NCBI RefSeq assembly: GCF_000961795.1
Contig: NZ_LADU01000115.1
Coordinates: 47,682-111,681, forward strand
Source of the DNA: Hyphomonas sp. BRH_c22
GTDB lineage: Bacteria > Pseudomonadota > Alphaproteobacteria > Caulobacterales > Hyphomonadaceae
DNA: 64,000 bases
Direction: 5' to 3'
Each line of letters opens with the position of its first letter. Within the stretch, counting starts at the first letter, position 1. Both the position numbers and the translations under genes were made by a program. Below the pieces are notes generated by a model that saw only the letters and a list, made by a program, of their open reading frames with translations, did not search any database and had not been told where the DNA came from. Shown here piece by piece: positions 53,700 to 62,893 of the stretch.

Positions 53700-54514
53700 A
53701 CATCCGGGAAGCCGTAACGCCTGAGGACAAGCGCCAGATCCGGCGACTCCTCGGGCGGGCTGGTCAGATAGGCTGAGCCGCCAATCCCGCGCGCCTCGGT
53801 TTCCGGCGGCAGGACGCGGATCGTCTGGCGCGCAATGGCCGCACCGGAATCAACGTAGCTGACCCCATGCGGCGCGCTGGCGATCAATTGCCCGCGCACG
53901 AGCGGAAAGTGCGTGCAGGCCAGCACGACCGTATCGATCTGGTCACCGCCCGGCGCCTCGAACAGCGGCGCCTGGGCGGCCGCGATAGCCTCAATCGGCA
54001 CGTCTTCGCCGCGCGCATGGGCTTCGGCCAGCCGGACTAGCTCGATACTGCCATGCATGATGACGCGCCGGTCTCCGGCAAACTCGTTGATGAGCCTGGC
54101 AGTATAGGCGCGCCGGATCGTGCCCGGTGTTGCCAGGAGGCCGATGGTTCCCGTCTGGCTGAATGCCGCCGCGGGCTTGATGGCCGGAACCGTGCCGACG
54201 ACCGGAATGTCGAGCACAGCCCTGACATCCTCCAGCGCCAGTGTGCTGGCCGTATTGCAGGCAATCACGAAGACATCCGGCCGGACATGATCGCACAGCA
54301 TCTTTGCAACGCGCGGCAGGCGCTCCTGCAGCGCCTCATCGGACTTGTCCCCATAGGGGAAAAATCCGCTATCGGCGGCATAGTGAACGCCGAGGGCCGG
54401 CCCCAGCGCCCGGATTTCCTCAGCGACGGTCAGGCCTCCGACCCCTGAATCGAAAACGAGGACCCGACCGCGGGCCGGAGACGGCGTGAAATTGGTGAAC
54501 TGGAAGTCTGTCAT
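53645..54514 (-). CDS. murI: glutamate racemase
   Basis: A 289-residue MurI that makes D-glutamate for peptidoglycan. The catalytic pair is Cys86 (VIACNTAST) and Cys200 (VVLACTHFPL), and FDSGVGGLTV (21-30) carries the catalytic Asp. The C-terminal end overlaps the convergent decarboxylase gene by 55 bases, and its terminal residues may be less constrained. The divergent region to the phasin-like gene is 124 bases. Confidence 0.95.
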   Translation of the reverse strand: MTDFQFTNFTPSPARGRVLVFDSGVGGLTVAEEIRALGPALGVHYAADSGFFPYGDKSDEALQERLPRVAKMLCDHVRPDVFVIACNTASTLALEDVRAVLDIPVVGTVPAIKPAAAFSQTGTIGLLATPGTIRRAYTARLINEFAGDRRVIMHGSIELVRLAEAHARGEDVPIEAIAAAQAPLFEAPGGDQIDTVVLACTHFPLVRGQLIASAPHGVSYVDSGAAIARQTIRVLPPETEARGIGGSAYLTSPPEESPDLALVLRRYGFPDVHLVALEPIAMTSAPRAL

Positions 54515-54582
54515 GGCAGGAGACTATTGGCATTCGCTCGCGGCGAAAACGGGGCAAGCAGGCATGTTTGGCATGAGATTTG

Positions 54583-54611
54583 TTGTGCACCGCACAATAT
54601 CGGCCTACTAT
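54583..54611 (+). promoter_or_regulatory. promoter with palindromic operator over its -35 box (PhaR-like)
   Basis: TTGTGC-acc-GCACAA (54583-54597) is a perfect 6-bp inverted repeat. TTGTGC serves as a -35 box, and TACTAT (54606-54611) lies 17 bases after it. A repressor bound here would block RNA polymerase. TGC/GCA palindromes are the sites of PhaR, which controls phasin genes in alphaproteobacteria; the assignment to PhaR is inference. Confidence 0.55.
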
Positions 54612-54638
54612 TCAGATTAGAAACAAGGATTTTCCGTC

Positions 54639-54941
54639 ATGATGGACCTCTGGCTGGCGCCCTGGCGCGCCTCGCTTGCCCTCACTGCCTCGACCCTGGA
54701 AATGATGCTTACGGCGCAGAAAAGCCTCGCCGGCGTTCAGGGTGTCCCGGAATTCCAGCCCATGGATGAGGCCCGCATGCGCGAGGCTTTCCACTCTGCG
54801 GCCGATGCAAACCTTCGCCGCTGGGGTGACACAGCCGATGCGATCAACAACCTGCCGGACTGGTACCGCGATCTTTCCCGCGTACCCGGCGGCGTGATGA
54901 CAGACTGGTTCGACGCGGCGCGCCGCGGCCCGCAGGACTAG
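54639..54941 (+). CDS. small phasin-like protein
   Basis: A 100-residue protein I cannot assign firmly. The N-terminal helix (LWLAPWRASLALTASTLEMMLTAQ) is amphipathic, not long enough for a clear transmembrane segment, and the C-terminal part is acidic with several Trp. This, and the PhaR-type operator just upstream, point to a phasin-related protein coating polyhydroxyalkanoate granules. AAGGA lies ten bases before the ATG; a second ATG follows directly. Its stop overlaps the end of aguB by 4 bases. Confidence 0.6.
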   Translation: MMDLWLAPWRASLALTASTLEMMLTAQKSLAGVQGVPEFQPMDEARMREAFHSAADANLRRWGDTADAINNLPDWYRDLSRVPGGVMTDWFDAARRGPQD

Positions 54942-55780
54942 ACCAGCGCGCCGTAAAGGTCCGGCCGCCGGTCGCGGAAAAACCCCCAGGCCGCGCGATC
55001 CCGGTCGACCACATCGAGGTCGAACGTCGCCTGAATGACGCCCTCCTCAGTGCGGCCGAGATCGGTCACGACCTCGCCAGCCTGGTCGGCGATGAAGCTG
55101 GTGCCATAGAATACCTGCCCGCCTTCATCGCCCACACGATTGGCCGCGCAGACCGGAATCACGTTTGATACCGCATGTCCCAGCATGGCCCGGCGCCAGC
55201 GCCCTGCCGTGTCGAGGGCTGAATCCTGTGGCTCGGCACCAATCGCGGTCGGGTACAGCAGCACGTCGGCGCCCATGAGGGTCATGGCGCGGGCCGCTTC
55301 CGGGAACCACTGGTCCCAGCAGATGCCGACGCCGATACGGCCCTTTTGCGTATCCCAGACGCGGAAACCCGTGTCGCCGGGGCGGAAGTAGAATTTCTCC
55401 TGATAGCCGGGGCCATCCGGAATGTGGCTCTTGCGGTAGACGCCCATGGCGCTGCCGTCAGCGTCGAGCATGACGAGGGAATTGTAATAGGCCGGACCGT
55501 CCTTCTCATAGATTGAGACAGGCACAACGACGCCGCATTTCCTTGCGATTTCAGAGAGTTGCACGACTGCCGGATGAGTTTCCCATGGCAGGGCCCGGGC
55601 AAAATGCGCCTCTTCCTGCGTCTTGCAGAAATAATGGCCGCAGAAAAGTTCCGGCGGCAGAACGACATCTGCGCCCTGCGCAGCCGCCTGTTCGATTAAG
55701 TCCGCCACACGGGCGATATTTTCCTGAACGTCGTCGCTCGGCGAGAACTGGATGGCGGCGAGGGTGATGGAGCGGGTCAT
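54938..55780 (-). CDS. aguB: N-carbamoylputrescine amidase
   Basis: A 280-residue nitrilase-superfamily enzyme. The catalytic triad is Glu44 (PPELFCGHYF), Lys117 (YRKSHIPDGPGY) and Cys154 (GICWDQWFPE). The exact motif neighbourhoods match AguB rather than other nitrilases. It converts N-carbamoylputrescine to putrescine, CO2 and NH3, following AguA encoded 50 bases upstream in the same direction. Confidence 0.95.
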   Translation of the reverse strand: MTRSITLAAIQFSPSDDVQENIARVADLIEQAAAQGADVVLPPELFCGHYFCKTQEEAHFARALPWETHPAVVQLSEIARKCGVVVPVSIYEKDGPAYYNSLVMLDADGSAMGVYRKSHIPDGPGYQEKFYFRPGDTGFRVWDTQKGRIGVGICWDQWFPEAARAMTLMGADVLLYPTAIGAEPQDSALDTAGRWRRAMLGHAVSNVIPVCAANRVGDEGGQVFYGTSFIADQAGEVVTDLGRTEEGVIQATFDLDVVDRDRAAWGFFRDRRPDLYGALV

Positions 55781-55829
55781 GGGCGGTGTCCGAGGGGGCG
55801 GAAGGGGGCGGTGAGCGGGTGAAAGGGGT

Positions 55830-56813
55830 TCAGGCGGGGATTTCGCGGGTCATGCAATGGAAACTGCCGCCCCCGCGCAAAATGTTCAATGCCGGAAGGC
55901 CAATCACCTTGCGGCCGGGAAACAGCGGCCCGAGCTGGGCGAGCGCAACCAGACTGAACCGCTCGTCATAGGTCGGGACGATCACCGCCCCGTTCGTGAT
56001 GGTGAAATTCATGTGGCTGGCAGGCACGGGCGCGCCATCGCCGAAGTGGACATGGCCCGGCGAGGAAATCGTCGAGACCATCAGCCCCGCGGTACGCAGC
56101 TTGTCTTCTATGGCGAGCAGTATCTCGGCATTCGGGTCCTCGCTGCCGGCCGGGTGCTGGCACAGCACATGCCCCGGCGCGATGAAGCGCGCGATATTGT
56201 CGACATGGCCATCGGTATGATCATTGAGCAGGCCGTCGCCCAGCCAGATCACTTCGTTCACCCCGAAGGCCGCAGCCAGCGCGGCTTCGGCGTCCGCCTC
56301 GGTCCAGTTGCCGTTCCGGTTCGGGTTCAGCAGGCATTGCCGCGTTGTCAACAGCCGCCCTTCCCCGTCGACGTCGATCGCGCCGCCCTCAAGCACCAGG
56401 TCATGCGCGCGCACCCTGATGCCTTCGACACCGGCCACCGCAGCCGCCGTATCGGCATCGCCGGGCATGAGGTATTTGCCGCCCCAGCCATTGAAGCGGA
56501 AGGTTTCGGCCTGCGCGCCGCCCTCGCCCGTCGTGATGATCGGGCCGGTGTCCCGCAGCCAGATATCACCGGTCGGAACCTCGACGATTTCAGCAACATC
56601 GCCGACAGCCTCGCGGGCTGACCGGGCCGCCTCGTCTGATCCGGCCGCCAGCTTCACCGGCAGGAAGCCTGCCGCCACGCGGGCAAAGGCGGCGATTTCA
56701 GCGCGCGCGCCGTGGAAATCACCGCCCCACTCATCGGCAAGCCGGGGCCAGCCGCACCAGAGTACAGACTGCGGAGCCCATTCGGGTGGGAGGAAACGGG
56801 GGGTAACGGTCAT
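55830..56813 (-). CDS. aguA: agmatine deiminase
   Basis: A 327-residue guanidino-modifying enzyme of the amidinotransferase fold. The N-terminal PPEWAPQSVLWCGWP, the middle DIWLRDTGPI, LEGGAIDVDGEG and NDHTDGHVDN, and the C-terminal nucleophile Cys in GGGSFHC are all conserved. It makes N-carbamoylputrescine from agmatine. A GTG six codons earlier (56831) could be a start, but the ATG at MTVTPRFLP is favoured. Forms a two-gene operon with aguB; no arginine decarboxylase is in the window. Confidence 0.95.
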   Translation of the reverse strand: MTVTPRFLPPEWAPQSVLWCGWPRLADEWGGDFHGARAEIAAFARVAAGFLPVKLAAGSDEAARSAREAVGDVAEIVEVPTGDIWLRDTGPIITTGEGGAQAETFRFNGWGGKYLMPGDADTAAAVAGVEGIRVRAHDLVLEGGAIDVDGEGRLLTTRQCLLNPNRNGNWTEADAEAALAAAFGVNEVIWLGDGLLNDHTDGHVDNIARFIAPGHVLCQHPAGSEDPNAEILLAIEDKLRTAGLMVSTISSPGHVHFGDGAPVPASHMNFTITNGAVIVPTYDERFSLVALAQLGPLFPGRKVIGLPALNILRGGGSFHCMTREIPA

Positions 56814-56846
56814 GGTCGCTGGCCTTGCCACAGGTTTGAAACAAGG

Positions 56847-56875
56847 AAAAGGGCGGCCTGCATGACAGGCCGCCC
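56847..56875 (-). terminator. intrinsic terminator of the TonB receptor gene
   Basis: GGGCGGCCTG (56851-56860) pairs with CAGGCCGCCC (56866-56875) over a 5-base loop. On the minus strand it is followed by TTTT (56850-56847). Confidence 0.85.
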
Positions 56876-56908
56876 TTCCCCAATCTACGCTCTGGATCCG
56901 CGAAGGAT

Positions 56909-59900
56909 CTAGAACTCGTACTTCACACCGATCTGGACCTGCCAGAGCGACTGGTTCAGGACTTCGGAGTTCTTCGACGTGCTGAATGTCGATTCATCCC
57001 GGTCGCCTGTGCCCCAGATGCCATCGCGGCCGGGGAAGCCATAGACGTACTGGCCATTTTCGATTGTCGCGGCACTGACCAGACGTTTGTACTCATAGCG
57101 GGTACGCTCGATACGGCCTGCACTGCTGTCGAGCAGGTTGCCGAGGTTCTCGACATCAAGGAACAGGAATGTGCGGTGGTTTTTCATCGCGCCTGGCAGT
57201 TCCTGCTGGAGGCGAAGATCAACGATCGTCGACCAGCGGGAATTGTCACCGTTACGGGGTGCAATGCTGCCCTTGTACTGGTTGAGTTCCGAGGTGGCGA
57301 TGTAGCTGAAGAAGTCCTGCTGGAGGTTCACATCTCCACCGAAGGAATTCGCCGAGAACAGCGGATCGTCAAAGCCCGTCGGCACGTAGAAAGTGGCACC
57401 GGCATCATCGGCGCTGCTTTCGTTGATGCCGAACACATCATTCCGTCCCGTCGTGTTGAACGTGTAGGAGTAAGGCTGACCCGAACGACGGGTCGCAAAG
57501 AGCGATGCCTTGGTTGCATAGTCAGCAAAGAATTCCTTCTCCCAGTTCAGGCGCATCTTGAACTGGTGCTCGACTTCGAAGTTCGACGTACCCGTCCGTG
57601 GGTTCTGGTAGCTGTAGCGTGCCGTGTCGGAATAGTTCGACGTGGCGGTCGAAGACGTACCCATGCCGATATCGTTGACGTCTGCATGCGTATAGCTGGT
57701 GAAGAGGTCAAAATCGCCAACCGGTGTTTCCCAGTCATTGCTGGCCGAAACAGCCCAGAGCAGCGAGTTGCCCTTGTCAACGCTGCCGACGATGATGGCC
57801 TGTGGTGCACCACCACAGCTATAGACAGGACGCCCGTCTGGTGCGGCAGAAACCGGATCGCCGCAGGTTGCATCATACCAGTAAGGTGCGTTCTCGAGCT
57901 TGTTGTAAAGCACGTCAGCTGTCAGCAGCCAGTTGCCCGGTGTGTTGACTGCAACGCCAAGATTGGCCTTCCAGGTCGACGGGATCTCGAACGAATTGTC
58001 GAGCGCATTGACCGAACCGTCCGGGGTCTGGTTCGCAAGTTCGTCCAGGAGGTAACCCGGGATATAGTTGCCCGTTGCCGCGTCAGGCGTGTTCGGCACG
58101 AGGATCGTACCGGAGTCGGAAACATCTCCGTTGATCACGCCATCGTTGGAATAGCTGTTGGAGACCCACACGCTTGGCGAACCACCGGAGAACCGGCCGA
58201 CACCACCGCGAACCGTGACGGCGTCATTGGCGTCCCATTTGAACGAGAAGCGCGGAAGGACGACATCAAGGCCTTCCAGGTCGTTCGTGTTGGAATAGCC
58301 GTAGCGATCAATGAAGTTCTGGTTTTCACGGATCTTGCCGCTCGACTGGTAGTAGTCATAGCGCAGGCCGAAGAGCAGGCTGAGATCGTCGCGAATGTCC
58401 CAGGTGTCCTGCACATAGACCGAATTGTAATTGTAACCCCAGATGGCGCGAAGGTCATTCTCGTCATTGGTGATGGCATTGTTGTAAGTCACGTCAGTTG
58501 CGATCCGGTTGCGAAGATCGTCGATCGACGCGAAGGCATACGTGCCTTCGGAGTTCTGGGCGAACAGGTTGTCGACATCGACTTCTTCCCGCTCGATACC
58601 AGCCTTCAGTGTGTGATCGCCGTAAAGGTATTCGGCCTTCAGCTTGTACTGCATGAATTCCTGATCGAGTTCGTTGCCATGACGGAAACGGTCAGGCCCG
58701 AATGCAATGACGGTACCTGTCGATGTTTCGACCGAGCCGAGGAAGAACTCGGCGCCATTCAGGCTGTCCTGGCCTGTGGCCTGGGTCGTCTGGGCAATCT
58801 TGATTTCGGTCGAGAAACTCGGCGTCCAGTCGGAGTAGAGGTGGCCGATGAAGGATTCCACTGTTTCCGAGTTGGTATACCAGGAGGACGGGTAGGCAAG
58901 ATCGGCACGTTGCACGAAGTTGTTGCCGTTCTGCTCGTTGATCGCTGCGCCTTCGGTCTTGATATAGGTGAATTTCGCGCGGTGATTGTCGGTAATGTTC
59001 CAGTCGATGCTGCCGAGGATTTTCTCGTCTTCGACCGGTGGCACGCCGCCGGCGAAATCGCCGGTGTCGAAACCATAGACGGTCGACATGATATTGGTGA
59101 TTTCGGCAATATCTTCAGGCGTCACATCTTCGATATTGACGGCGCCCGAGCCTGTCGGGCCGCGGTTCAGGGCTGCAGCTTCTTCATACTTGTCATAGGA
59201 GAGGAAGAAGAAGAGCTTGTCCTTGATGATCGGGCCGCCAAATGTGCCGCCGATGGTCTCTTCTTCGAACGAACGGTCAACCGTGCGGCCGTTAAGTTCG
59301 TCGCCAGCCATCGAATCGTCGGTCTTGAAGTAGAAGGCCGATCCGTGGAACTCGTTGGTGCCCGACTTTGTCACGGCATTGATCGTACCGCCGGTGAAGC
59401 CGTTATACTCGGTGTCGAACGGAGCGGTTTCAACCGAGAGGGACTGGATCGCGTCGAACGAGATTGGCGAGCGCTGGGTCGGGTAGCCGTTGGCGTTCAG
59501 GCCGAAGCGGTCGTTGAGTGCAACGCCGTCGATGGTGAGCGAGTTGAAACGGTTGTTTGCGCCGGCAATCGTCAGTTCCTTGGCGCCGCCCGACTGGACG
59601 TTCACGCTTGCGAACGGGTCGAGCTCGGCTGCGTCGGTAATGTCGCGGTCGATCGTGACGACTTCGTTGAGAGCCTCAAGGCCGAGCGAGGTCGTGAGCC
59701 CCTGGCTGGAGAAGCCGGACTGAAGCTGGCTGCCGGTGACGACAACCGTGTCCAGCGTACGCGCGCCGGAAACAGTGAGGTTCAGCGGGTAGGTCTGGTC
59801 GAGTGCGATAAAGATGTCTGTGACGGTGACAGGCGTGAAGTCGGCGCCGGTGACTTCAACGGTGTAGGGTCCGCCGACGCGCAGGCCGCGCGACGAAAAT

Positions 59901-60109
59901 GAGCCGTTCGGGCCGGAAACGGCCGCAGAGAGTGTGCCCGATGGCGTGTGCGTGATGACAACTGTCGCACCGGAGACGGGAGCGCCGTCTGCATCGGAAA
60001 CCTGTCCGCGAATGCTGGAAGTTGTGACCTGTGCGGAGGCAATGCCAGCCACGCTGAGCGCGATGGCGGAAACCGCCATGCCGCGACCGAAAGTATTCCA
60101 ATTCATCAT
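56909..60109 (-). CDS. TonB-dependent receptor, Oar-like
   Basis: A 1066-residue outer-membrane protein. Signal peptide (ending ASAQ), then a carboxypeptidase-regulatory-like (CarboxypepD) domain at about 30-115 (GQVSDADGAPVSGATVVITH). A TonB plug follows (LTIDGVALNDRFGLN, GGTINAVTKSGTNEFHGSAFYF), then a beta-barrel that ends with the outer-membrane C-terminal Phe (VGVKYEF). This layout matches the Oar group of Myxococcus and Caulobacterales. The substrate (peptide, complex carbon or signalling) is unknown. It starts at either of two adjacent ATGs after AGGGG. Confidence 0.95.
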   Translation of the reverse strand: MMNWNTFGRGMAVSAIALSVAGIASAQVTTSSIRGQVSDADGAPVSGATVVITHTPSGTLSAAVSGPNGSFSSRGLRVGGPYTVEVTGADFTPVTVTDIFIALDQTYPLNLTVSGARTLDTVVVTGSQLQSGFSSQGLTTSLGLEALNEVVTIDRDITDAAELDPFASVNVQSGGAKELTIAGANNRFNSLTIDGVALNDRFGLNANGYPTQRSPISFDAIQSLSVETAPFDTEYNGFTGGTINAVTKSGTNEFHGSAFYFKTDDSMAGDELNGRTVDRSFEEETIGGTFGGPIIKDKLFFFLSYDKYEEAAALNRGPTGSGAVNIEDVTPEDIAEITNIMSTVYGFDTGDFAGGVPPVEDEKILGSIDWNITDNHRAKFTYIKTEGAAINEQNGNNFVQRADLAYPSSWYTNSETVESFIGHLYSDWTPSFSTEIKIAQTTQATGQDSLNGAEFFLGSVETSTGTVIAFGPDRFRHGNELDQEFMQYKLKAEYLYGDHTLKAGIEREEVDVDNLFAQNSEGTYAFASIDDLRNRIATDVTYNNAITNDENDLRAIWGYNYNSVYVQDTWDIRDDLSLLFGLRYDYYQSSGKIRENQNFIDRYGYSNTNDLEGLDVVLPRFSFKWDANDAVTVRGGVGRFSGGSPSVWVSNSYSNDGVINGDVSDSGTILVPNTPDAATGNYIPGYLLDELANQTPDGSVNALDNSFEIPSTWKANLGVAVNTPGNWLLTADVLYNKLENAPYWYDATCGDPVSAAPDGRPVYSCGGAPQAIIVGSVDKGNSLLWAVSASNDWETPVGDFDLFTSYTHADVNDIGMGTSSTATSNYSDTARYSYQNPRTGTSNFEVEHQFKMRLNWEKEFFADYATKASLFATRRSGQPYSYTFNTTGRNDVFGINESSADDAGATFYVPTGFDDPLFSANSFGGDVNLQQDFFSYIATSELNQYKGSIAPRNGDNSRWSTIVDLRLQQELPGAMKNHRTFLFLDVENLGNLLDSSAGRIERTRYEYKRLVSAATIENGQYVYGFPGRDGIWGTGDRDESTFSTSKNSEVLNQSLWQVQIGVKYEF

Positions 60110-60190
60110 GATTTTCCCCTGATGCGAATGATCCGCCGACCTGAAAGGTGTGCGTGGTCGGTTTGCGGTCGCTTACCGCCGCTGCATGAC

Positions 60191-60219
60191 GGATTAGTGA
60201 CAAGTTTTTAACAGTTCAA
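60191..60219 (-). promoter_or_regulatory. promoter of the TonB receptor gene
   Basis: On the minus strand TTGAAC (60219-60214) and TAATCC (60196-60191) are 17 bases apart, giving a leader of about 75 bases that ends in the AGGGG ribosome site. I see no small RNA or riboswitch in the remaining bases of this gap up to 60369. Confidence 0.55.
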
Positions 60220-60369
60220 CGTAGGTAGCCGTGAATCGTGTCATTCGATTTGTTGCGATGCAAAAAAGCCACGCTTTGAGCCGTCAGGGGGCAGGTCTTG
60301 CCCGAAAAGGGGGCTGTATTCGACGCGCCGTGCGCGGCATAAGCAGAGCATGTATCAAGGTGAGACGAC

Positions 60370-62091
60370 ATGGCAGGCCTGAGTCGCGAATCGGAATCCC
60401 TGTATTTGCGTGCGACGCTTGCGGGTCTCGGCCTGCTCCTCTTGCTGCGTGTCGGCTTTCTCGCGGTGGCACCGCTGAACCTCTATGCTGACGAGGCGCA
60501 ATACTGGCGCTGGGGCGAGACTCTGGACTGGGGCTATTATTCCAAGCCGCCCATGATCGCCTGGGTGATCCATGCGGTGACATCCGTGTTTGGCAATGAC
60601 GAATGGGCCGTGCGGCTGGCGGCGCCGTTCCTGCACACGATCGGCGCGCTGTTCATATTCCTGCTCGGCCGCGCAATGTACGGCGCGCGCACCGGCATGA
60701 TGGCCGCGTTCGGCTATGCGCTGATGCCCGCCGTGATCCTGTCATCTGTCGTGATATCGACCGATGGCGTGCTGATGCCGTTCTGGTGCGCGGGCCTCTT
60801 TGCCTTCTGGCGCCTGCGCAGCGGCGAGGGCGGCTGGGCCAGCGCGGCCGCCCTCGGTGTCGCGCTCGGTGCGGGCTTCCTGTCGAAATATGCGATGGTC
60901 TACTTCCTGATCGGCATGGGCCTGACGCTGCTGCTCGACCGCGACACGCGCAAGGCCTTGCTGTCGCGTCACGGGCTGGTCGCCCTCCTGGTGGCTGGCG
61001 CCATCTTCGCACCGCACATGGCTTGGAATGCCGCCAATGATTTCAAGACGGTCAGCCACACGGTGGACAATGCCAATCTCGGCGGAGACCTCTTCCATCC
61101 CGAACATGCGCTTGAGTTCCTTGTCGACCAGATGGGCGTGTTCGGGCCGATCAGCCTGATTTCGCTGGTCTTCGGCCTGTTCGTGATGCGCCGCTCGGAG
61201 GCGGGCTTGATGGGCCGTGACCGCTGGCTGCTCTGCTTTGTCGTGCCGGTACTTGTCATCATCCTCGTGCAGGCTGTCCTGTCACGGGCCAATGCCAACT
61301 GGGCGGCGACCGCCTGGCCGGCAGCCAGCGTCCTGGTGGCGGCCTGGCTGATCCGCGCGCAGCCCAATCGCAGCCTGTGGTTCTGGATTGCAGGCCTGAC
61401 CTTCGTGGCCATCCTGGCCACGCCGGACCTTGCGCTCTGGCTGCGCCTGCTGATCGGCGGCGTGATCGCAGGCGCAATGATGTTCTATGGCCGCCTTCAT
61501 GCCTACCGTCCGGCAGGCCTCCTGTGGACCAGTCTCGCCGCCCACGCCCTGATCGCTGTCTTCTTCACGACCATGACCCTCATCCCTGCCCACATCTCGA
61601 CCGAACTCGGTTTCGACAATGCGCAGAAGCGTACGCGCGGATGGGAGACGGCGGCGGCGGAAGTGTTCCGTCAGGCGCGCGAGCTTGGTGCCACGTCCGT
61701 GCTCGTCGACGAGCGCGAGGTGTGGCACGGGCTGGACTATTATGCGCGCGGCCGCGACCTGCCCCTGCTCTCCTGGCGGCGGTATGGTGTGCCGAAGAGC
61801 TTTTCCGAATCCGCGCCGCTTGAGCCGCCGCTGGATGAGACCGTGCTGGTCGTGTCATTGCATCCGGCGATGCGGCCCATGCTGCGCAGCGACTTCACGA
61901 CATTTGAATCGGTGGGAGAGATCGAGATCCCGCTCGGCACGCGCCGCAATGGCTGCCCGATCACGCGGCAGTTCCATCTCTATCTGGCATCGGGCTTCGC
62001 GCCTGAGCGCCATGACGCGGCGTGGGAAGCGCGCCACAAGGGCCAGTCGGAATTTCCGGCACAGCCCTGCCCGCTCCTGACAGGTCAGTGA
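60370..62091 (+). CDS. ArnT-like glycosyltransferase, GT39/GT83 family
   Basis: A 573-residue polytopic membrane glycosyltransferase of the GT-C fold. About 11-12 hydrophobic helices follow a short N-terminal segment, and the catalytic DEAQYW (LYADEAQYWRWGE) lies in the first periplasmic loop, as in ArnT/dolichyl-phosphate-mannose transferases. The last 170 residues form a periplasmic domain. It would transfer a lipid-linked sugar to lipid A, glycan or protein. A ribosome site, AAGGTGAG, precedes the ATG. The stop overlaps the end of msrA by 7 bases on the other strand. Confidence 0.9.
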   Translation: MAGLSRESESLYLRATLAGLGLLLLLRVGFLAVAPLNLYADEAQYWRWGETLDWGYYSKPPMIAWVIHAVTSVFGNDEWAVRLAAPFLHTIGALFIFLLGRAMYGARTGMMAAFGYALMPAVILSSVVISTDGVLMPFWCAGLFAFWRLRSGEGGWASAAALGVALGAGFLSKYAMVYFLIGMGLTLLLDRDTRKALLSRHGLVALLVAGAIFAPHMAWNAANDFKTVSHTVDNANLGGDLFHPEHALEFLVDQMGVFGPISLISLVFGLFVMRRSEAGLMGRDRWLLCFVVPVLVIILVQAVLSRANANWAATAWPAASVLVAAWLIRAQPNRSLWFWIAGLTFVAILATPDLALWLRLLIGGVIAGAMMFYGRLHAYRPAGLLWTSLAAHALIAVFFTTMTLIPAHISTELGFDNAQKRTRGWETAAAEVFRQARELGATSVLVDEREVWHGLDYYARGRDLPLLSWRRYGVPKSFSESAPLEPPLDETVLVVSLHPAMRPMLRSDFTTFESVGEIEIPLGTRRNGCPITRQFHLYLASGFAPERHDAAWEARHKGQSEFPAQPCPLLTGQ

Positions 62092-62735
62092 GCGGCGGCG
62101 CTGTCGCCCCAGAGTTCCTTGACCCGGCCGTCCCGTCCGCAGGACGCGCGATAATAGCGGTACTTGATCGGGTTCTTGATATAGTAATCTTGGTGATAAT
62201 CTTCGGCCGGCCAGAACGTGTCAGCGCTGATCACCTGGGTCACCACCGGATCCGGCAACACGCCTGACGCTTCAACAGAAGCGATATCGGCCTCTGCAAT
62301 GGCACGCTCTTCCGGGCTCGCCACGAAGATGGCGGTGCGATAGCTCTCGCCCTTGTCGCAGAACTGGCCATCGGCATCCGTCGGATCGACATGGTGCAGG
62401 AAATAGGAAACGAGATAGTCGTAGGATACGATATCGGGGTCGTAGGTCACCTTCACCGATTCATAGTGGCCGGTGTTTTCACGGCTGACCTGCTTGTAGG
62501 TCGGATTTGCGACATGCCCGCCTGTATAGCCGGAAATCGTGTCGATAACGCCGTCAACCTTGTCGAAATCGGATTCGACGCACCAGAAGCAGCCACCGGC
62601 AAAGACGGCCGACGCCATGCGCTTGGGCGCTTCATTGACTGGCTGGTCCTCAGCGCCCGCACTTGAAAAGAAGGCAAGGCCGGTCGCGGCAAGGCCGGCA
62701 GCAATGGCGACAACGGGGGCAGAACGGGCACGCAT
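62085..62735 (-). CDS. msrA: peptide-methionine (S)-S-oxide reductase, exported
   Basis: A 216-residue MsrA that repairs oxidised methionine. The N-terminal hydrophobic segment (SAPVVAIAAGLAATGLAFF) forms a signal peptide or anchor, placing the enzyme in the periplasm. The catalytic Cys is in GGCFWCVE, with GHVANPTYKQVSRENTGHYESV and HQDYY farther on. A C-terminal Cys (YYRASCGRD) may be the resolving Cys, with the second Cys of the CFWC motif as an alternative. Chosen start MRARSAP; an ATG six codons earlier (62753) is possible. Confidence 0.93.
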   Translation of the reverse strand: MRARSAPVVAIAAGLAATGLAFFSSAGAEDQPVNEAPKRMASAVFAGGCFWCVESDFDKVDGVIDTISGYTGGHVANPTYKQVSRENTGHYESVKVTYDPDIVSYDYLVSYFLHHVDPTDADGQFCDKGESYRTAIFVASPEERAIAEADIASVEASGVLPDPVVTQVISADTFWPAEDYHQDYYIKNPIKYRYYRASCGRDGRVKELWGDSAAAH

Positions 62736-62893
62736 GACATACTCACTATTCATCAGGACGGCGGCAATACGCGCCGTTTGACGTCACATATGGGAAATCC
62801 CCCGCTGCCGAGAAGACGGCAATCGCATACCTAACAGATTTGTGTTGATCGCGTGTTGCCAGGGCGTGTCGAAATTGCGGCAATGCCGTGTCT

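Noticed and set aside
57176..59902. A 908-codon open frame on the plus strand opposite the TonB receptor gene.
   Set aside because: It is the mirror of a GC-rich coding strand; composition is rich in Val, Arg and Gly without domains, and the receptor on the other strand is unmistakable.
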